In this document: one piece after another, positions 22,994 through 34,012 of the stretch | Layout of the letters: each line of letters opens with the position of its first letter | Numbering within the stretch: position 1 is the first letter of the stretch | NCBI GenBank assembly: GCA_025506515.1 | Contig: CM046452.1 | Span: 73,443,115-73,507,114 of the forward strand | DNA: 64,000 nucleotides | Direction of reading: 5' to 3' | Source of the DNA: Flaveria trinervia | Taxonomy: Eukaryota > Streptophyta > Magnoliopsida > Asterales > Asteraceae | Translations under genes and position numbers: made by a program | The notes under the pieces: generated by a model | The model's database searches: none | What the model was told of the DNA's origin: nothing | Seen by the model: the letters and a program-made list of their open reading frames with translations, nothing else

Positions 22994-23599
22994 GAAGTTT
23001 TCATTACTTTTTAAAGTGTATTTGACAATTTCTTTTGATGACCTTGTTATTTTGAATTCGACCCTATGGTTAGTTATAATATATAACTATTTATTATATT
23101 TACGTTATTATTATGTTGGTGAAATTGAGATAGTATTGTATATTAATAAAAATTAGTACTTTAAACAATAGCTTACAAAGTTGAATTTGTTTATAAAAAG
23201 GTTGTATTTTTTCTAGCTAAAATCTTAGAAAGTGTTGCACTAGATGTAAAACAAAGTTGCATTTTTTTAATAAAAATATACTAATGGTTGCATTAAAGTC
23301 TAGCAAAGGTTGCATTATTGTCTACCAAAAGTTGCATTTGAGATAGCAAAGGTTGCCTTTGAAAGTAAAAAATATTGCATTAACATATAAAAAAAGGTTG
23401 CATTGTTAAAAGGTTGTATTTAAAGAGTAAATGCAACCCGTTTAAAAAAAGTTACATTATCTAATAAAAAGGTTACATTAGGTCTAATGCAACTTCACCT
23501 AATACAGCCCTTGATAAAGGTTGCATTAGGCGTAATGCAACCTTTTCAAGACCTATGCCACTTTTTACTAGAGTTACATTAGCTTTATTTCTTGTAGTG
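22994..23599. repeat. CACTA right subterminal TTGCA array and TIR
   Basis: After the gene's stop, about 150 bp of AT-rich sequence is followed from 23170 by at least twelve copies of AGGTTGCATT or AAAGTTGCATT, mostly in one orientation. Two or more reversed copies (AATGCAAC) lie near the end. The element closes with ...TTTCTTGTAGTG at 23599. The array mirrors the one at 2149-2380. Confidence 0.85.
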
Positions 23600-24089
23600 T
23601 AGCTCGCTTGAAAGTAGCTTGTTTACAAACTGAGCTAGCTCGGGCTGAAACGTTTACAAAACCAAGCTTGCTAAGTTTGGATCGTTTAAACTCAAGTTGT
23701 CTTGATTTTGAAGCGAATTATATTTTTTTCTAATTATACATATTTATATATGTAATTTTTTATGAGTGTTCAATGGTTTTGGTTAGTGTATATCACTTTG
23801 TAATAACATTAACTATATAAAACTTAATTTATATTACTCTAGTCAAACTACCTAATAATTTATATTGCCCTTTTAAATAAACTAAGCCCACATTCGCTCA
23901 AATAACTTGTGGCTTGATTTTTGCTTGAAAAAACTAGCTTTCATTCAGCTTGTAAGCCAGCTCAGCTTCGATAACCAAGCTAAGCTTGGCTTGACTTATT
24001 TACAAACTGCGCGAGTTCGATTTGGTTCGTTTACAAACCAAGCTGAACCTCGGCTTGGATGGCTTCTGAGCATCCCTAAGTTACAACAT
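23600..24089. repeat. AGCTTGGCTTG-rich interspersed repeat
   Basis: Repeated phrases such as GCTTGTTTACAAACNNAGC and AGCTTGGCTTGACT mark a dispersed plant repeat adjoining the AVT1-like exon. The part 23835-24089 is copied at about 29895-30160 together with the exon, so repeat and exon were duplicated as one block. No gene is seen. Confidence 0.6.
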
Positions 24090-25190
24090 AAAAAGTTTGC
24101 TAGTACATTTGAGAATTGATGTTTGTTTCTCATGGAAGTATACGAAGTAGGAAAAATTGGATGAGCGGCATAGCAGAAAGCATACAAACTAACGGCCGAA
24201 TGCATCCAATTCCAATTTACTATTCTACCCTTCTCCTCAAACCCACACCCTCAAACATACCGGCCCACAAGATCAAGCCTAATATGACCAAGGATGCGAG
24301 GACACCACTTGGTAATATATACGAAGAATTCTCATGTCATTCGACCAAGTTGTGGAAAGTTTGATAACCGCAACAATAATAACAAAACTTTGCTTGATAC
24401 TTATATGAATCCCATAAATATCAAAGTCCATTTGTGGAAACAAGTTACTCGAATTACCGCCTTCCATGATCAAGAAACCTGTCGAAACTAAGTAAAGCTC
24501 CATGTTCATGATTACTAATACTATAATCTTGCCCATCTTACCAAAGGTACATTCTCCAATGTCCGGATAACTTTTGATGGTGACGTCAATATCAATGCAT
24601 CTTTTGATTATTAAACCATTGTAGAATGTTGAGCTAGCTATTGCAAAAAGCAGTATGAAGCTCAACCATCCTCCTACAGCAAACTCATATGGAACTGTTA
24701 TAAACCCAACACCTGAGAATTGACAAAAACCATCTGACAACTATTAGTGAGCGAGTCTATAATGAATTTTGCTATCAAAAGAATATTCATATCATTCGAC
24801 CAAGTTGTGGGAATTATGATAGCCGTAACAATAATAGCATAGCTTTCCTTGCTACTTACATAAATCCCATAAATGTCAAAGTCCATTTGTGGAAACAAGT
24901 TACTTAAATTATCACCTTCCATGATCAAGAAACCGGTCAAAATTAAGTAAAGCTCCATGTTCATGATGACTAGCATTATAATCTTGCCTACTTTGCCAAA
25001 AACGCATTTTTCCCATGTCGAAATAACTTTTTATTGTTGGGTCAGTATCCATGCATTTTTTTAATAAGTAAACCGGTGTAGAATGTTGAGCTTGGTATTA
25101 CAAAAAACAATATCAAGCTCAACCACCCTATTGAAGCCAATGCATATAGAACTGTTATAATCCAGACACCTGAGAATTGAAAAAAAACAT
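24090..25190 (-). pseudogene. AVT1-like amino acid transporter, central remnant with internal duplication
   Basis: Minus-strand translation of 24750-24090 gives, in order: SGVGFITVPYEFAVGGWLS, KSYPDIGECTFGKMGKI, MNMELYLVSTGFLIMEGGN, FPQMDFDIYG, SGVLASLVILGLILWAG and AVSLYAFCYAAHPIFPTSYT. These are typical AVT1-family helices and loops. The first part is repeated upstream at about 25190-24765 (KSYFDMGK, MNMELYLILTGFLIMEGDN, FPQMDFDIYGIY) with a period of about 462 bp. Frameshifts lie near 24300 and 24230, and the upstream copy has more. The N-terminal region and any start codon were not found. The C-terminal remnant lies at 1497-2010 beyond the CACTA element. Functional members carry amino acids across the vacuolar membrane. 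Confidence 0.75.
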
Positions 25191-25309
25191 CTGACAATTG
25201 TTAGTGACTGAGTTTATAACACCTGTTTCTACTAATATGAATATTAATAGTAACCTGATAAAGTATTAAGTCCATTAAAACATGTGTTGAGGAAGGATGA
25301 AGTGCTAAT

Positions 25310-27898
25310 TGTCACACCCCCGCTAAGAGCGGAAACACGGGGATGCAACGAGACGGGAATCGTCATAACACATGGTAAGCGATAGAGGTGCAATAATAAT
25401 AATGATGAAAAGCGTGTCATGACGACACCCGACAACAAGGGGATTTGTGTCGTGTTTAGTCAGTATTCACGACAACATAGCCATAAGCATAAACGTGATA
25501 CATGAATCATATAACAAAGATGATAACATTGTATGCAATTCCCACAACCCGGGAACAAGTTACAAAGTATAATGTTGTTTGAAACAGATACAGCAATTGT
25601 TTTCAAAATGACAAGTTTAGCCCGGAAATGCATCCTAGGGTCTCCACTAAGGCAGCACACCTAGAACCTCAGCTAGCATAATCACCTGAAAAGATATGCT
25701 CAAAATGGTCAACAAAATTGTTGGTGAGCTCGCAGGTTTAAAAGTAAATAAGTAATGATGTTGTATAAAGTTGTTGTAGAATACCGTGCATACAGTTATA
25801 AGCAAGCAAAATCACATGTCAAGAGCTTTACAACCAAACCTAACGACGTACACAAAGAATCTTGTCGGAATATATTCACCCAAGGCCCGTTCCTGGCTTT
25901 TGTTGGTACTAACTAGTATACCAACACGAGGGTGGGGGTGTCAACCCAGTAGTACTACCAATACCTATCTGTCGGTTCCCACACTGGAATTAAATGATTG
26001 TAAGAAAGAACCATAAAGCAGACTCAAGCATGTATCAGATAAGTACCCACAAAATAGTAGCACGTTGATTCTAAGTATGTAAATTGTATGTATGTTGTAC
26101 AGCATAGAAAACGGGCGAGCATACTTTTCCCCCATGTTTGTAAATGTTTGTAAAGTAGTACAAGCATAAAAAGGGGCCACGAGACTCACATGTTAAGTGG
26201 TAAGTATGAATGATCAAGATTCCCAACAGTTGAATACAATGAACAGTCAAACACCTATTGACAGTTATTGTTAAGCATTAATGGCGTGTATAAAGCGTAT
26301 AGTAATGTCTGGTCGGTTCGGGTTGTATCGGTTCGGTCATGGGTAGCACACACACAAGCGGACACACGCATCAGATCTTATGTAGATCCAAGTACTAAGA
26401 GTATTCGTCTTTGCTTACGACATCCTTGTAAAGATCTCATTGTTATGAAAGATGGCACTTGTTAAGTATTTGTAGTTCCAAATGGGTTGTCGGTAATTGT
26501 AAAATGTTAGGTTGATTTCATTGAAATAGTATGTGCATGTTGATAGCGTTGACTTTAATCTTTGTGGTCAAGCAATGACACTTTTACTGATGTTACCTTA
26601 TCATCATCAGACGTTCAAGAGGAAATTCACACTCAACATCATCAGTCACACAACAGGACCAGACGCTCGACTCAACGCTCCATTCGTACGAATCGACCTT
26701 CAATTGTACAAATCAGCTTCATTGGCGCGATTGAACCTTCATTCGTACGACTGGCATTCAGTCGTACCACACAACACTCAATCGCACGACTTAACCTCCA
26801 TACGCACGAATCAACATTCATTCGTACGAATCAACTTCATTCTTACGACTAAACCTTCATTCGTACGATGGCCTTCAGTCGTGCGATACACGCACAGTCG
26901 TATGCTTTCATTCACCCGCATTGACTCAATCGCACACATACTCATCTGCATTGACTCAATCGCACGCACATTCATTCGATTGCACAACTCAGTCGCATGA
27001 CATCCCTAGTTGCATGATTCAGTCGCCCGAAAGACACAGTCGCATGACTCAGTCGCACGACTCACCCAGTCGCACGGCTCAGTCGCATGACAGACCCAGT
27101 CGCCTGAACTATAGGTTCGCGACTGCAGAAGTGCAGAGCAGCCTTCGGCTGCTCCGAGCATGGGTTTTACTCAACAAGGACCTCCAGAAACACTCTACAA
27201 ACATACACAAACATGAAACACAAGCAGAAAGACCTCACACGCACCCACACGACCTCATGTGTTCGGGTTGAACCCGAACACCCGAAACCCTAGTTTGGAC
27301 AGCCGTGAATAAGCAAGAAAAGGGACAACCAAGGTCGTCTACCCGCTAGAATAGAGTAGACTAGGCTGTAGATGGAGTCTAGACGATGAGAACAAGACCA
27401 AGCGGGTTGGATTTGGTGCTAGAATGAAGAAGATGTGAAGAAGAAGGTGAAGAGGATGAAGAAGAAGGTGAAGAGGATGAAGAAGAAATGAGATTAAGGG
27501 CTGGAATATGGGTTTATATACCCAGCCCAAGTTTGCAAAAATAGCGAGTTTAGTCCCTGCACTTAACCCCCGAGTTCCCCAAAATTTGTTTCAGTTGAAA
27601 ACGACTTTAAAATTTCGTTGTATTAAGGTTAAAAGCGTGTTTATTGTAATTGATAGCTTAAAATGGTTTTATTAATGACAATGGTTATAATTAAAATGAT
27701 ACATTTGGTGATAATGGTGATGAAATTTATAAAAAGGGTTTATGCTTAGCACAAGTTCACGGAGGAAGTACAGGCACAAGGGTAATAAAGCAGACATGAT
27801 TTCTTAAAGCAGGAGTTCATGAAGAAGAGGAAGAATAACTAAAATAATTCTATGCTTAATTATGTCGTTCGACGGACCTTAAGGTAACGGATGTCACA
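25310..27898. mobile_element. Solo LTR, 2.6 kb, Gypsy type
   Basis: It starts TGTCACACCCCCGC, ends GGATGTCACA and is flanked on both sides by CTAAT (25305-25309 and 27899-27903). No internal retrotransposon sequence is present, so it is a solo LTR left after LTR-LTR recombination. It contains degenerate arrays built on CATTCGTACGA and CAGTCGCATGA (26650-27115) and a GAAGAAGGTGAAGAGGAT minisatellite (27425-27490). The TGTCACACC start resembles the Tekay-type LTR at 53691. The few open frames inside are repeat-derived and I do not call them genes. Confidence 0.9.
26640..27115. repeat. Degenerate TCGTACGA / AGTCGCATGA tandem array in solo LTR
   Basis: About 25 short units of 15-22 bp, first built on TTCATTCGTACGA and then on CAGTCGCATGAC. 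Many units hold the palindromes CGTACG or GCATGC-like cores. A related array is found in the LTRs at 33110-33370 and 37485-37745. Confidence 0.8.
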
Positions 27899-27903
27899 CT
27901 AAT

Positions 27904-28850
27904 AGTAGTTAAGTGTTGGTTTTCTTGATCCATATTTTTCTATATTTGAGATCAAGAGGAAGAAATGATTGTTAAATGTTGCATTGACAAAATGGAATTG
28001 GTCCTTATGACCTTTGATCCATAGTAATAAATTTTAAATAGATGATTTGCAAATATTAACTTTATATATTAATTTGATCAAAAACTTTATATTCAGATAT
28101 AATTTTAGATTAATGTTAAGAAGGAATATTTCATTCGGTAATAAAATGTTTAGCTTTTCAATAAAGTCAGTCATAATTTCTTTTTTTGAATGGCCAACTA
28201 AGCAAAATGTAAGTTACTCCCTAGGTGACGCTACAATGGCTAAAGAGACGCACAACGTGACCACTAGTCCACTTGCACAGAGCCCCTAGCCCACCAATCT
28301 CCAATTCCGGGAAAACCCGACCACCCACCCACCCGTAGGCACGACAATTGTATAATTGGTAAAGCCCGGGGGCTTCAAGACTCGAACCTGGGTTACCCCA
28401 AGCCAAGCCCACATTAGCCTTGGAATTAACCATTGCACTGCATTGACAACCCCTGTTTTACTTTTTTAACTCTAAAAGACTTAAGTTTTAATAATGTTTT
28501 ATTTTCGTAAATTGTTTTGTTTGAATTTTTTTTGTCAAAATTAAGTTACATAAAAAGAACATATATGTAATTTTGTTGCTGTAGATTTATTTGTTTAGTT
28601 TAGCTTGAAGTAGGAGGTAATTATGAAAAAGAAAGTAAATGATAACTGTGGTAGGGTTAGCGTCTAGGTGTAGATGATAAAAAAATAAAAACTAAATATA
28701 AATCAACTTTCAAATTATTCCATTAAGGAGGCTTGAAAAGACTACTAATTAGTAATCAATTTAATATATGTTCTATTTAGATCATTTAACTTTTAAATAA
28801 ATTCGTTTTTGAGAAGTTATCGCAAATCCAAGGTTACCTTTGGGGTTGTT
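27904..28850. repeat. Intergenic with SINE-like segment
   Basis: No gene is seen. At about 28205-28455 the minus strand carries a pol III-like arrangement: an A-box-like TGCAATGGTTAATTCC near 28420-28438 and a B-box-like CAGGTTCGAGTC near 28379-28391. GC-rich sequence follows. This is best read as a tRNA-derived SINE or a relic of one. The rest is AT-rich and unrecognised. Confidence 0.5.
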
Positions 28851-29150
28851 AGAAATTTTTACACTTTAATTAGCGATTTGTTACACTTAAGCAATTTGTT
28901 AGAAATTTGTTGCACTTTGATGTTAACTCCTTCAAATATACAACCATCAAAATTCTAAGGTGCATATACTGATCAACTTTTATATACCCACTTACTTAGT
29001 AATTTTAATGTATAAAAAAACATATATCATTGTCAAATTATTACATATAAAAGTTACACTATAGCAATCTGTTAGAAATTCGTTACACTTTACTACTTCA
29101 GTGATTTGTTAGGTAGAAATTCGTTACACATGATGTTTACCCTCCTTCAA
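28850..29150. repeat. GAAATTYGTTACACTT repeats
   Basis: The block TTTGTTACACTTAA...TTAGAAATTTGTTGCACTTTGATGTTAACTCC (about 28870-28930) recurs at about 29045-29150. A third, partial copy lies at about 29820-29885, after the Helitron-like end. No gene is seen. Confidence 0.6.
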
Positions 29151-29179
29151 ATCGACTTTTATTACTAACTTTGTTAATG

Positions 29180-29814
29180 TACAATGATATATATTGTCAA
29201 AGTATTATATATATACTAATTACCAAATGTTTTGTGTATATACATGTGGTACATCATGCTTATCAAGTTGTTTATGCTTGAAAATGTTGTACCATGTGGT
29301 TAGTGGTTGTACTCACATTTTTGTCATTTGTTTAAAAATATTTAACTTTTTTATATATTAACCTACTACTTTTACATCTTTTACAATTTTTGTTTTACGT
29401 TTCGGGTTAAATTTTAGGAGTTAACATGTCATAATGTGTGTGCGTGATTTAACATTTTGTACACTTATTTTTCTCTTTTTAGCACATTTTGGTCTAAATT
29501 TTGCGAGCCAACGCACCGCAATGTGCATGTGTGTTGAAACACTTATATTTTCCCCTTTAACGACTTTGTCGTAATGCGCCAGTCCTAGAACGACTTATTG
29601 TTTTAGATGGTTTCATGTTTCAATTTGTTTGTCTGGTTTAATGTTATTGTGTCTACTTTTTGTTTAGTTTTAATTTTTCGTTTATTATTTTTTTTCAAAT
29701 AGGAGCATTTTTGGTGTTGGTGGACGCTAACGTTAGTATATTGTTCGTGCTACTTGGCATGGTTTTCAGCCCCCGCTACAAAGCGGGGGGGTGGGGGGGG
29801 GGGGTTAATACTAG
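29180..29814 (+). mobile_element. Helitron-like 3' end
   Basis: The stretch ends with a GC-rich hairpin (CCCCCGCTACAAAGCGGGGG, 29770-29789), a G run, and TTAATACTAG followed by T. Helitrons end in CTRR a short way after such a hairpin and insert between A and T. It interrupts the TTTGTTACACTT repeat family, copies of which lie on both sides. The 5' end is not certain: TCAAAGTATTATATATATAC near 29193 is possible. There is no Rep/helicase gene, so it would be non-autonomous. Confidence 0.4.
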
Positions 29815-29894
29815 TTATATATAGAAGTTACACTTTAGCTATTTGCAAGAAGATTTGTTATACTTAACGATTTGTTACACTTGATATTAGCTAC

Positions 29895-30370
29895 TTCAAA
29901 TACAATAATTTATATTAATCTAGCCAAAATACCTAATAATTTATATCGGTCATTTAAGAAAACTAAGCCTACATTCATTCAAAAAACTTGAGGCTTGATT
30001 TTTGTTTGAAAAGCTAGCTTAAATTCAGCTTGTGAGCCGGCTCAGCTTCGATAACCAAAATAAGCTTGGCTTGACTCATTTACAACTGAGCGAGTTTAGC
30101 TCTGCTTGTTTACAAACCAAGCCGAGCCTCGGCTCTGATGGCTTATGAGCATTCCTAAGTTGCAACATAAAAAGTTTGCTAGTACCTTTGAGAATTGATG
30201 TTTGTTTCTTATGGAAGTATACGAAGTAGGAAAAATTGGACGAGTGCCATAACAAAAAGCATACAAACTAGCGGTCGAAGGCATCCCTTTCCAATTTACT
30301 ATTCCACCCTTCTCCTGAAACCCAACACCATCAAATATACATACCGACCCACAAGTTGAGCGCTTGAACT
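29895..30370 (-). pseudogene. AVT1-like exon, duplicated copy
   Basis: Minus-strand sequence repeats the block at 23835-24265, including ASLYAFCYGTRPIFPTSYTS (about 30215-30275) and the adjoining AGCTTGGCTTG repeat. Only this one exon is present, with changes at residues that are CYAAHP in the other copy, so it is a non-functional duplicate. Confidence 0.7.
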
Positions 30371-30399
30371 TTTGCTATCAAAATGAATATTAGAGTAAG

Positions 30400-30617
30400 G
30401 GGTTGTTGGGTAACCTTGTGTTGAGTCATTAAAAGGTTTTGTCTGATTGAATAAGAGGTGTGACTCTTAAGTCATTCAGTATCTTTTTAAAACTTACCCA
30501 TTAAGAAGCTCCATAAATCATTAATACGTGACTTTTAAAAAATAAAACTAACACACTCTACCTTTAACTGATTTGAGGTAGCCCTTTAATGTAGTCATTA
30601 AGAGGCTACCGAACAAC
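30400..30617. mobile_element. MITE candidate
   Basis: The ends form an imperfect inverted repeat: GTTGTTGGGTAACCTTGTG from 30402, and GTTGTTCGGTAGCCTCTTAA reversed from 30617. About 180 bp of AT-rich non-coding sequence lies between. I could not identify a target duplication, so the superfamily is open (hAT-like is possible). Confidence 0.5.
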
Positions 30618-31699
30618 AGAAAGATTTAACAATAAAGAGGGTGATTTAGTCAGCGGAAGAATTAGAGTACGTACCCGAGTTAGTATCTCACAAGCAAGAT
30701 TCAAGCGAGGAAGAATTGATTACAGGTAGCTTCTTCTTCACAAATCGGAGCGCTTGAACAACACACGATTTCCTTGAGAGGAGCAACGGTGGTGATTGGC
30801 ACCGTTGTAGAGCCTTAAGAAGAAGGCATTATAGAAGAAAAAGGTGAGTGCGACTGAGAGTTGAGAAGGGGTATATAAGATTTACAAGGGTTTTTAAATG
30901 TTATTTCTCACTCTCATTCTCTTGGCAATGCATGCAATTGTAATTTAACGGTCCTTTTCTTGGTGAATTTGTTAGATGACAAATAATTTTGATGTGCAAA
31001 TCCAAGTAGCTGGAGTTTGTAGCTCAAAGAATCCCCTCCACGTTTCCCTTTTCTTTTCTTTTCTTTCATTTTTGTAAATAAAACCATCTTTTCTACTTTT
31101 CATTTTTTTTTATTTTTTCCATAACACATACTTTTAATTTACTATGTTTTAAACTATGATAATGAGAAAAACCTCATCCGAGACTTGTTGGTTTCATGTT
31201 CACCGATGATTACATTGTTCTTTTTTCAAATTCTGTTAGTATATTGATTTGTTGTTGATTGAAGACGGGCTATTGCTCATCCGAGACTGCCGGTGTTTTC
31301 ATGTTAGGGTCGTGATGACATAGGTGGGGTGGTATTGGTTGCTTTGGTGTGATTACTGTCGATGTCAGTAGCCGCAACCGAAATCCTATTCTGATCCCAA
31401 ATAATGTTAAGTCGCTTTAGTTCGTTCATTCCGCGCAGGGAAGTGTCAAACACTAGTTTATTTGAAAAGATAAAAGCAAGTTATAATCTATAAAACCAAC
31501 CAATAGTTGTTTATAGGTTTTTAGGTTTGAATCAGACCATGAATAGCAATATTTCATGCATAAATTCATAATCACACAAACTAGCCTGTTGTATATAGCA
31601 CATTAAAGTTTTATTTGGCATTTTCTATCTTTGATTAAAAAAAATTTCGGTTTTGTTTATAAGTTGTTTAAATACATTTATCTTGTCACTATTTAATTT
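30618..31699. other. Intergenic, no gene seen
   Basis: Contains a pyrimidine-rich stretch (31045-31110) and two copies of CATCCGAGACT (about 31174 and 31278). A phrase ending CACTAGTTT near 31452 could be a Helitron-type end, but I saw no good hairpin. No reading frame of note. Confidence 0.4.
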
Positions 31700-31704
31700 A
31701 TTTG

Positions 31705-33973
31705 TGTAAGGCCCCGTTCCCGGGACGCTTACAGCTGGGTTCTCATCGCACATAAAACGTATAATTACATTTGTATTTCATAAAATCGCAGCGGAGAACT
31801 AAAACAATCTTTCATTTCCATGTAGATGCTTTTGCAAATTAATACAACATTCATTACAAAATAACTTGTTCGCATTACAATGCAAAAACATTAATCAAAA
31901 GAATGCCATCCCAAAAGAGCTGAGTAGTCATCCGTGCCATCCTCAGCAATCATTACCTGCCAACTGCAAACACATCAAAGTCAGCGTTGCTGAGTGAGTT
32001 CTAGTTTTATAAATAAAACATACTTTACTTTACATTTGTTCACAATCATACATCATACGTACATACAGATAATATCAGTATTATCCTCATCATTCCGTTC
32101 ATTAACTTACTCATTCACGTGTTACATTATCGTTCGTTTCTCTATCAAGATCCGGTCAGACTTTACCCTCTTCGTGGTACTCAGCCACGATTACTGAGGT
32201 CGACTGACAAGGATCTTATTCTGTACATTATTCCGATCATTCATTACGTTCATTCATACTTCGTTCTTTCATACATAATCTTTTGTTCCTTTATACGTTC
32301 GTTCCTTCGAGTCTGTTGCGACAACAGGGTCGTTCACCTCATTAACAATCCCAACGACTTCGCGCAATCCGAGTCTGTTGCAACCATATAGTTGCTCACC
32401 CCAATTGCCAATCTCAACGATAGCATGCTTTCCGAGTCTCTTGCAACCATAGGGTTGCTCACCTCATGGCAACTTCACAATAACGCGTTGTCCGAGTCTG
32501 TTGCAACAACTGAGTTGCTCACCTCCTTTCTCTGGCCATCTTAATGATGCCTATGATCCGAGTCTTTTGCAACCACACGTTGCTCACCCCATTGGCAATC
32601 TCCATGATTGCCTATGATCCGAGTCTTTTGCAACCACACGTTGCTCACCCCATTGGCAATCTCCATGACTGCCTGTGATCCGAGTCTTTTGCAACCACAC
32701 GTTGCTCACCTCATGTATGCTTGCAAGCCTTCCTTCATTCATTCGTCATTCAAGAATGCATGCATTCTTACTTTATGTTCCTCTTTCATTATATTTCACT
32801 TTACGTTACATAATATTTCTTCATTCATTAACATAACACGTAAAGTCACAAGAAAGATAACATACATCGTAATAAGAAACACATCATACACATTCATCAT
32901 CATCATACAGGGCAACATCATACATATATTAACATGCATAAACATGCAACATCATCATCATGCCTAACATGCTTTCTAAGGCCCCAATCGTCATCTTACA
33001 TGCTCTTACAGGAACCCTTACGTCAAAACTTACATCTGCACTTTTCCCCGAAAGTCAGAAGTCAAACTACACTTTCCTCGGGTGTGACAGCCCTACTCGG
33101 GCGTATGGACACCCTTCAGTCGCATGGCCTCCATGCGACTGAACATCATGCGATTGAACTAATGCGGATGAACACCTATGGAATGAACATCCAGTCGTGC
33201 GAATGGACAATGCGGATGGACCTCATGCGAATAGGATTAATGCGAATGAGCACTTATGCGACTGGACCTTCAGTCGCATGACCTCCATGCGACTGGCCTT
33301 TCAATCGTGCGAATGGACTTTCAATCGTGCGAATGGACCCCAATCGCACCCTAATCAGCCGTATGGCCTCCATTCGGCCACCAGTCGGTCGCCTAGCCCT
33401 AACTGATGCAGAATGCAGTTCATCCCGACTGCAGCCGAGGGTTTTCGGCCTCCAAACTCATCTAAGCCCATTTTAAGCCCAAATCGACCATCCTAAACCT
33501 TAGGGATGCATACCACGACACCATTCAAGCACACACAAGCTCACAATCAAGTCACAAACGCATCATACATACACATACACAAACACAAACGGGTTAACTT
33601 ACACACATACGAAAAACCCGATTTCAGATGTTTTCCAGCCCCAAATCGTTTGAAAACAAGTAAAAGAGGGGTCTTAGAACTCACATAAACGAGCACAACG
33701 TTAAGAGCTTCGATTCGGCTTGCTTCACGACAATTTTGGCGACCCGAACCAACTCGAACCAACACTTTTCTTCTATCTCTCTCTTCTTTCTCTCTTCTTC
33801 TCTTTATGTAGCTGAAATGTGGGGTGTGTGGGGAGAGTGGGCTGCCCTCTCCCTACTAATATCACCACATTTCCCAACTTTTCTTCGTTGGCGAGTTTGG
33901 TCCCTCGACTTTTGGACTTTATTTTCTTTTCTTTCTTCACCGGCTTCAAAATAATAAATATTCGGGTGTTACA
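31705..33973 (-). repeat. Tekay-type 3' LTR, complete
   Basis: 2,269 bp, read on the minus strand as TGTAACACCC...CTTACA. It contains a tandem array of about 61 bp units (32305-32720) and inverted repeats built on CAGTCGCATGG...CCATGCGACTG (33117-33141, and again near 33268-33292). The minus-strand polypurine tract AAGGGGGGTGGACT adjoins it at 33974-33987. Open frames inside are repeat-derived and are not called as genes. Confidence 0.93.
32305..32720. repeat. 61 bp tandem repeat in Tekay-type LTR
   Basis: Seven units each begin CCGAGTCTNTTGC (starts near 32307, 32369, 32432, 32492, 32558, 32619 and 32679), giving periods of 60-66 bp. Each unit holds GTTGCTCACC. The array is repeated in the second LTR at about 36672-37090. 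Confidence 0.93.
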
Positions 33974-34012
33974 AGTCCACCCCCCTTAAATAGGTTTCGT
34001 CCTCGAAACCTG

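Larger units (their letters stand above)
2149..23599 (+). mobile_element. CACTA (En/Spm) DNA transposon with nested Copia
   Basis: The left end reads CACTACTAGAAAATAAGG from 2149. The right end, reverse-complemented from 23599, reads CACTACAAGAAATAAAG, giving imperfect TIRs of about 30 bp that begin with CACTA. Inside lie a TNP2-type transposase (3805-6300) and a TNPA-like Transposase_24 gene (7442-22993), both reading rightwards, and subterminal TTGCA arrays at both ends. Total length is 21,451 bp. Removing the nested 12.4 kb Copia and its duplicated 5 bp leaves about 9.0 kb, ordinary for an autonomous CACTA. Immediate flanks are CTC on the left and TAG on the right, so no clean 3 bp target duplication is visible, although GCTC lies close to both ends. 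The coding regions are broken, so it is probably no longer autonomous. Confidence 0.92.

Noticed and set aside
26533..27271. Overlapping open frames of 96-155 codons
   Set aside because: They run through degenerate TCGTACGA/AGTCGCATGA repeats inside a solo LTR. The translation is repeat-periodic in several frames at once, with no domain.
31440..31462. Second Helitron 3' end (CACTAGTTT)
   Set aside because: CTAG followed by T is present, but no convincing hairpin lies just upstream.
32305..32720. CRISPR-like array
   Set aside because: Units are diverged tandem copies without unique spacers, in a plant LTR.
32608..33406. Open frames of 60-119 codons, repeated at 36977-37781
   Set aside because: They lie within the tandem and inverted repeats of the Tekay-type LTRs, and the same frames recur because the LTR recurs. 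Not genes.
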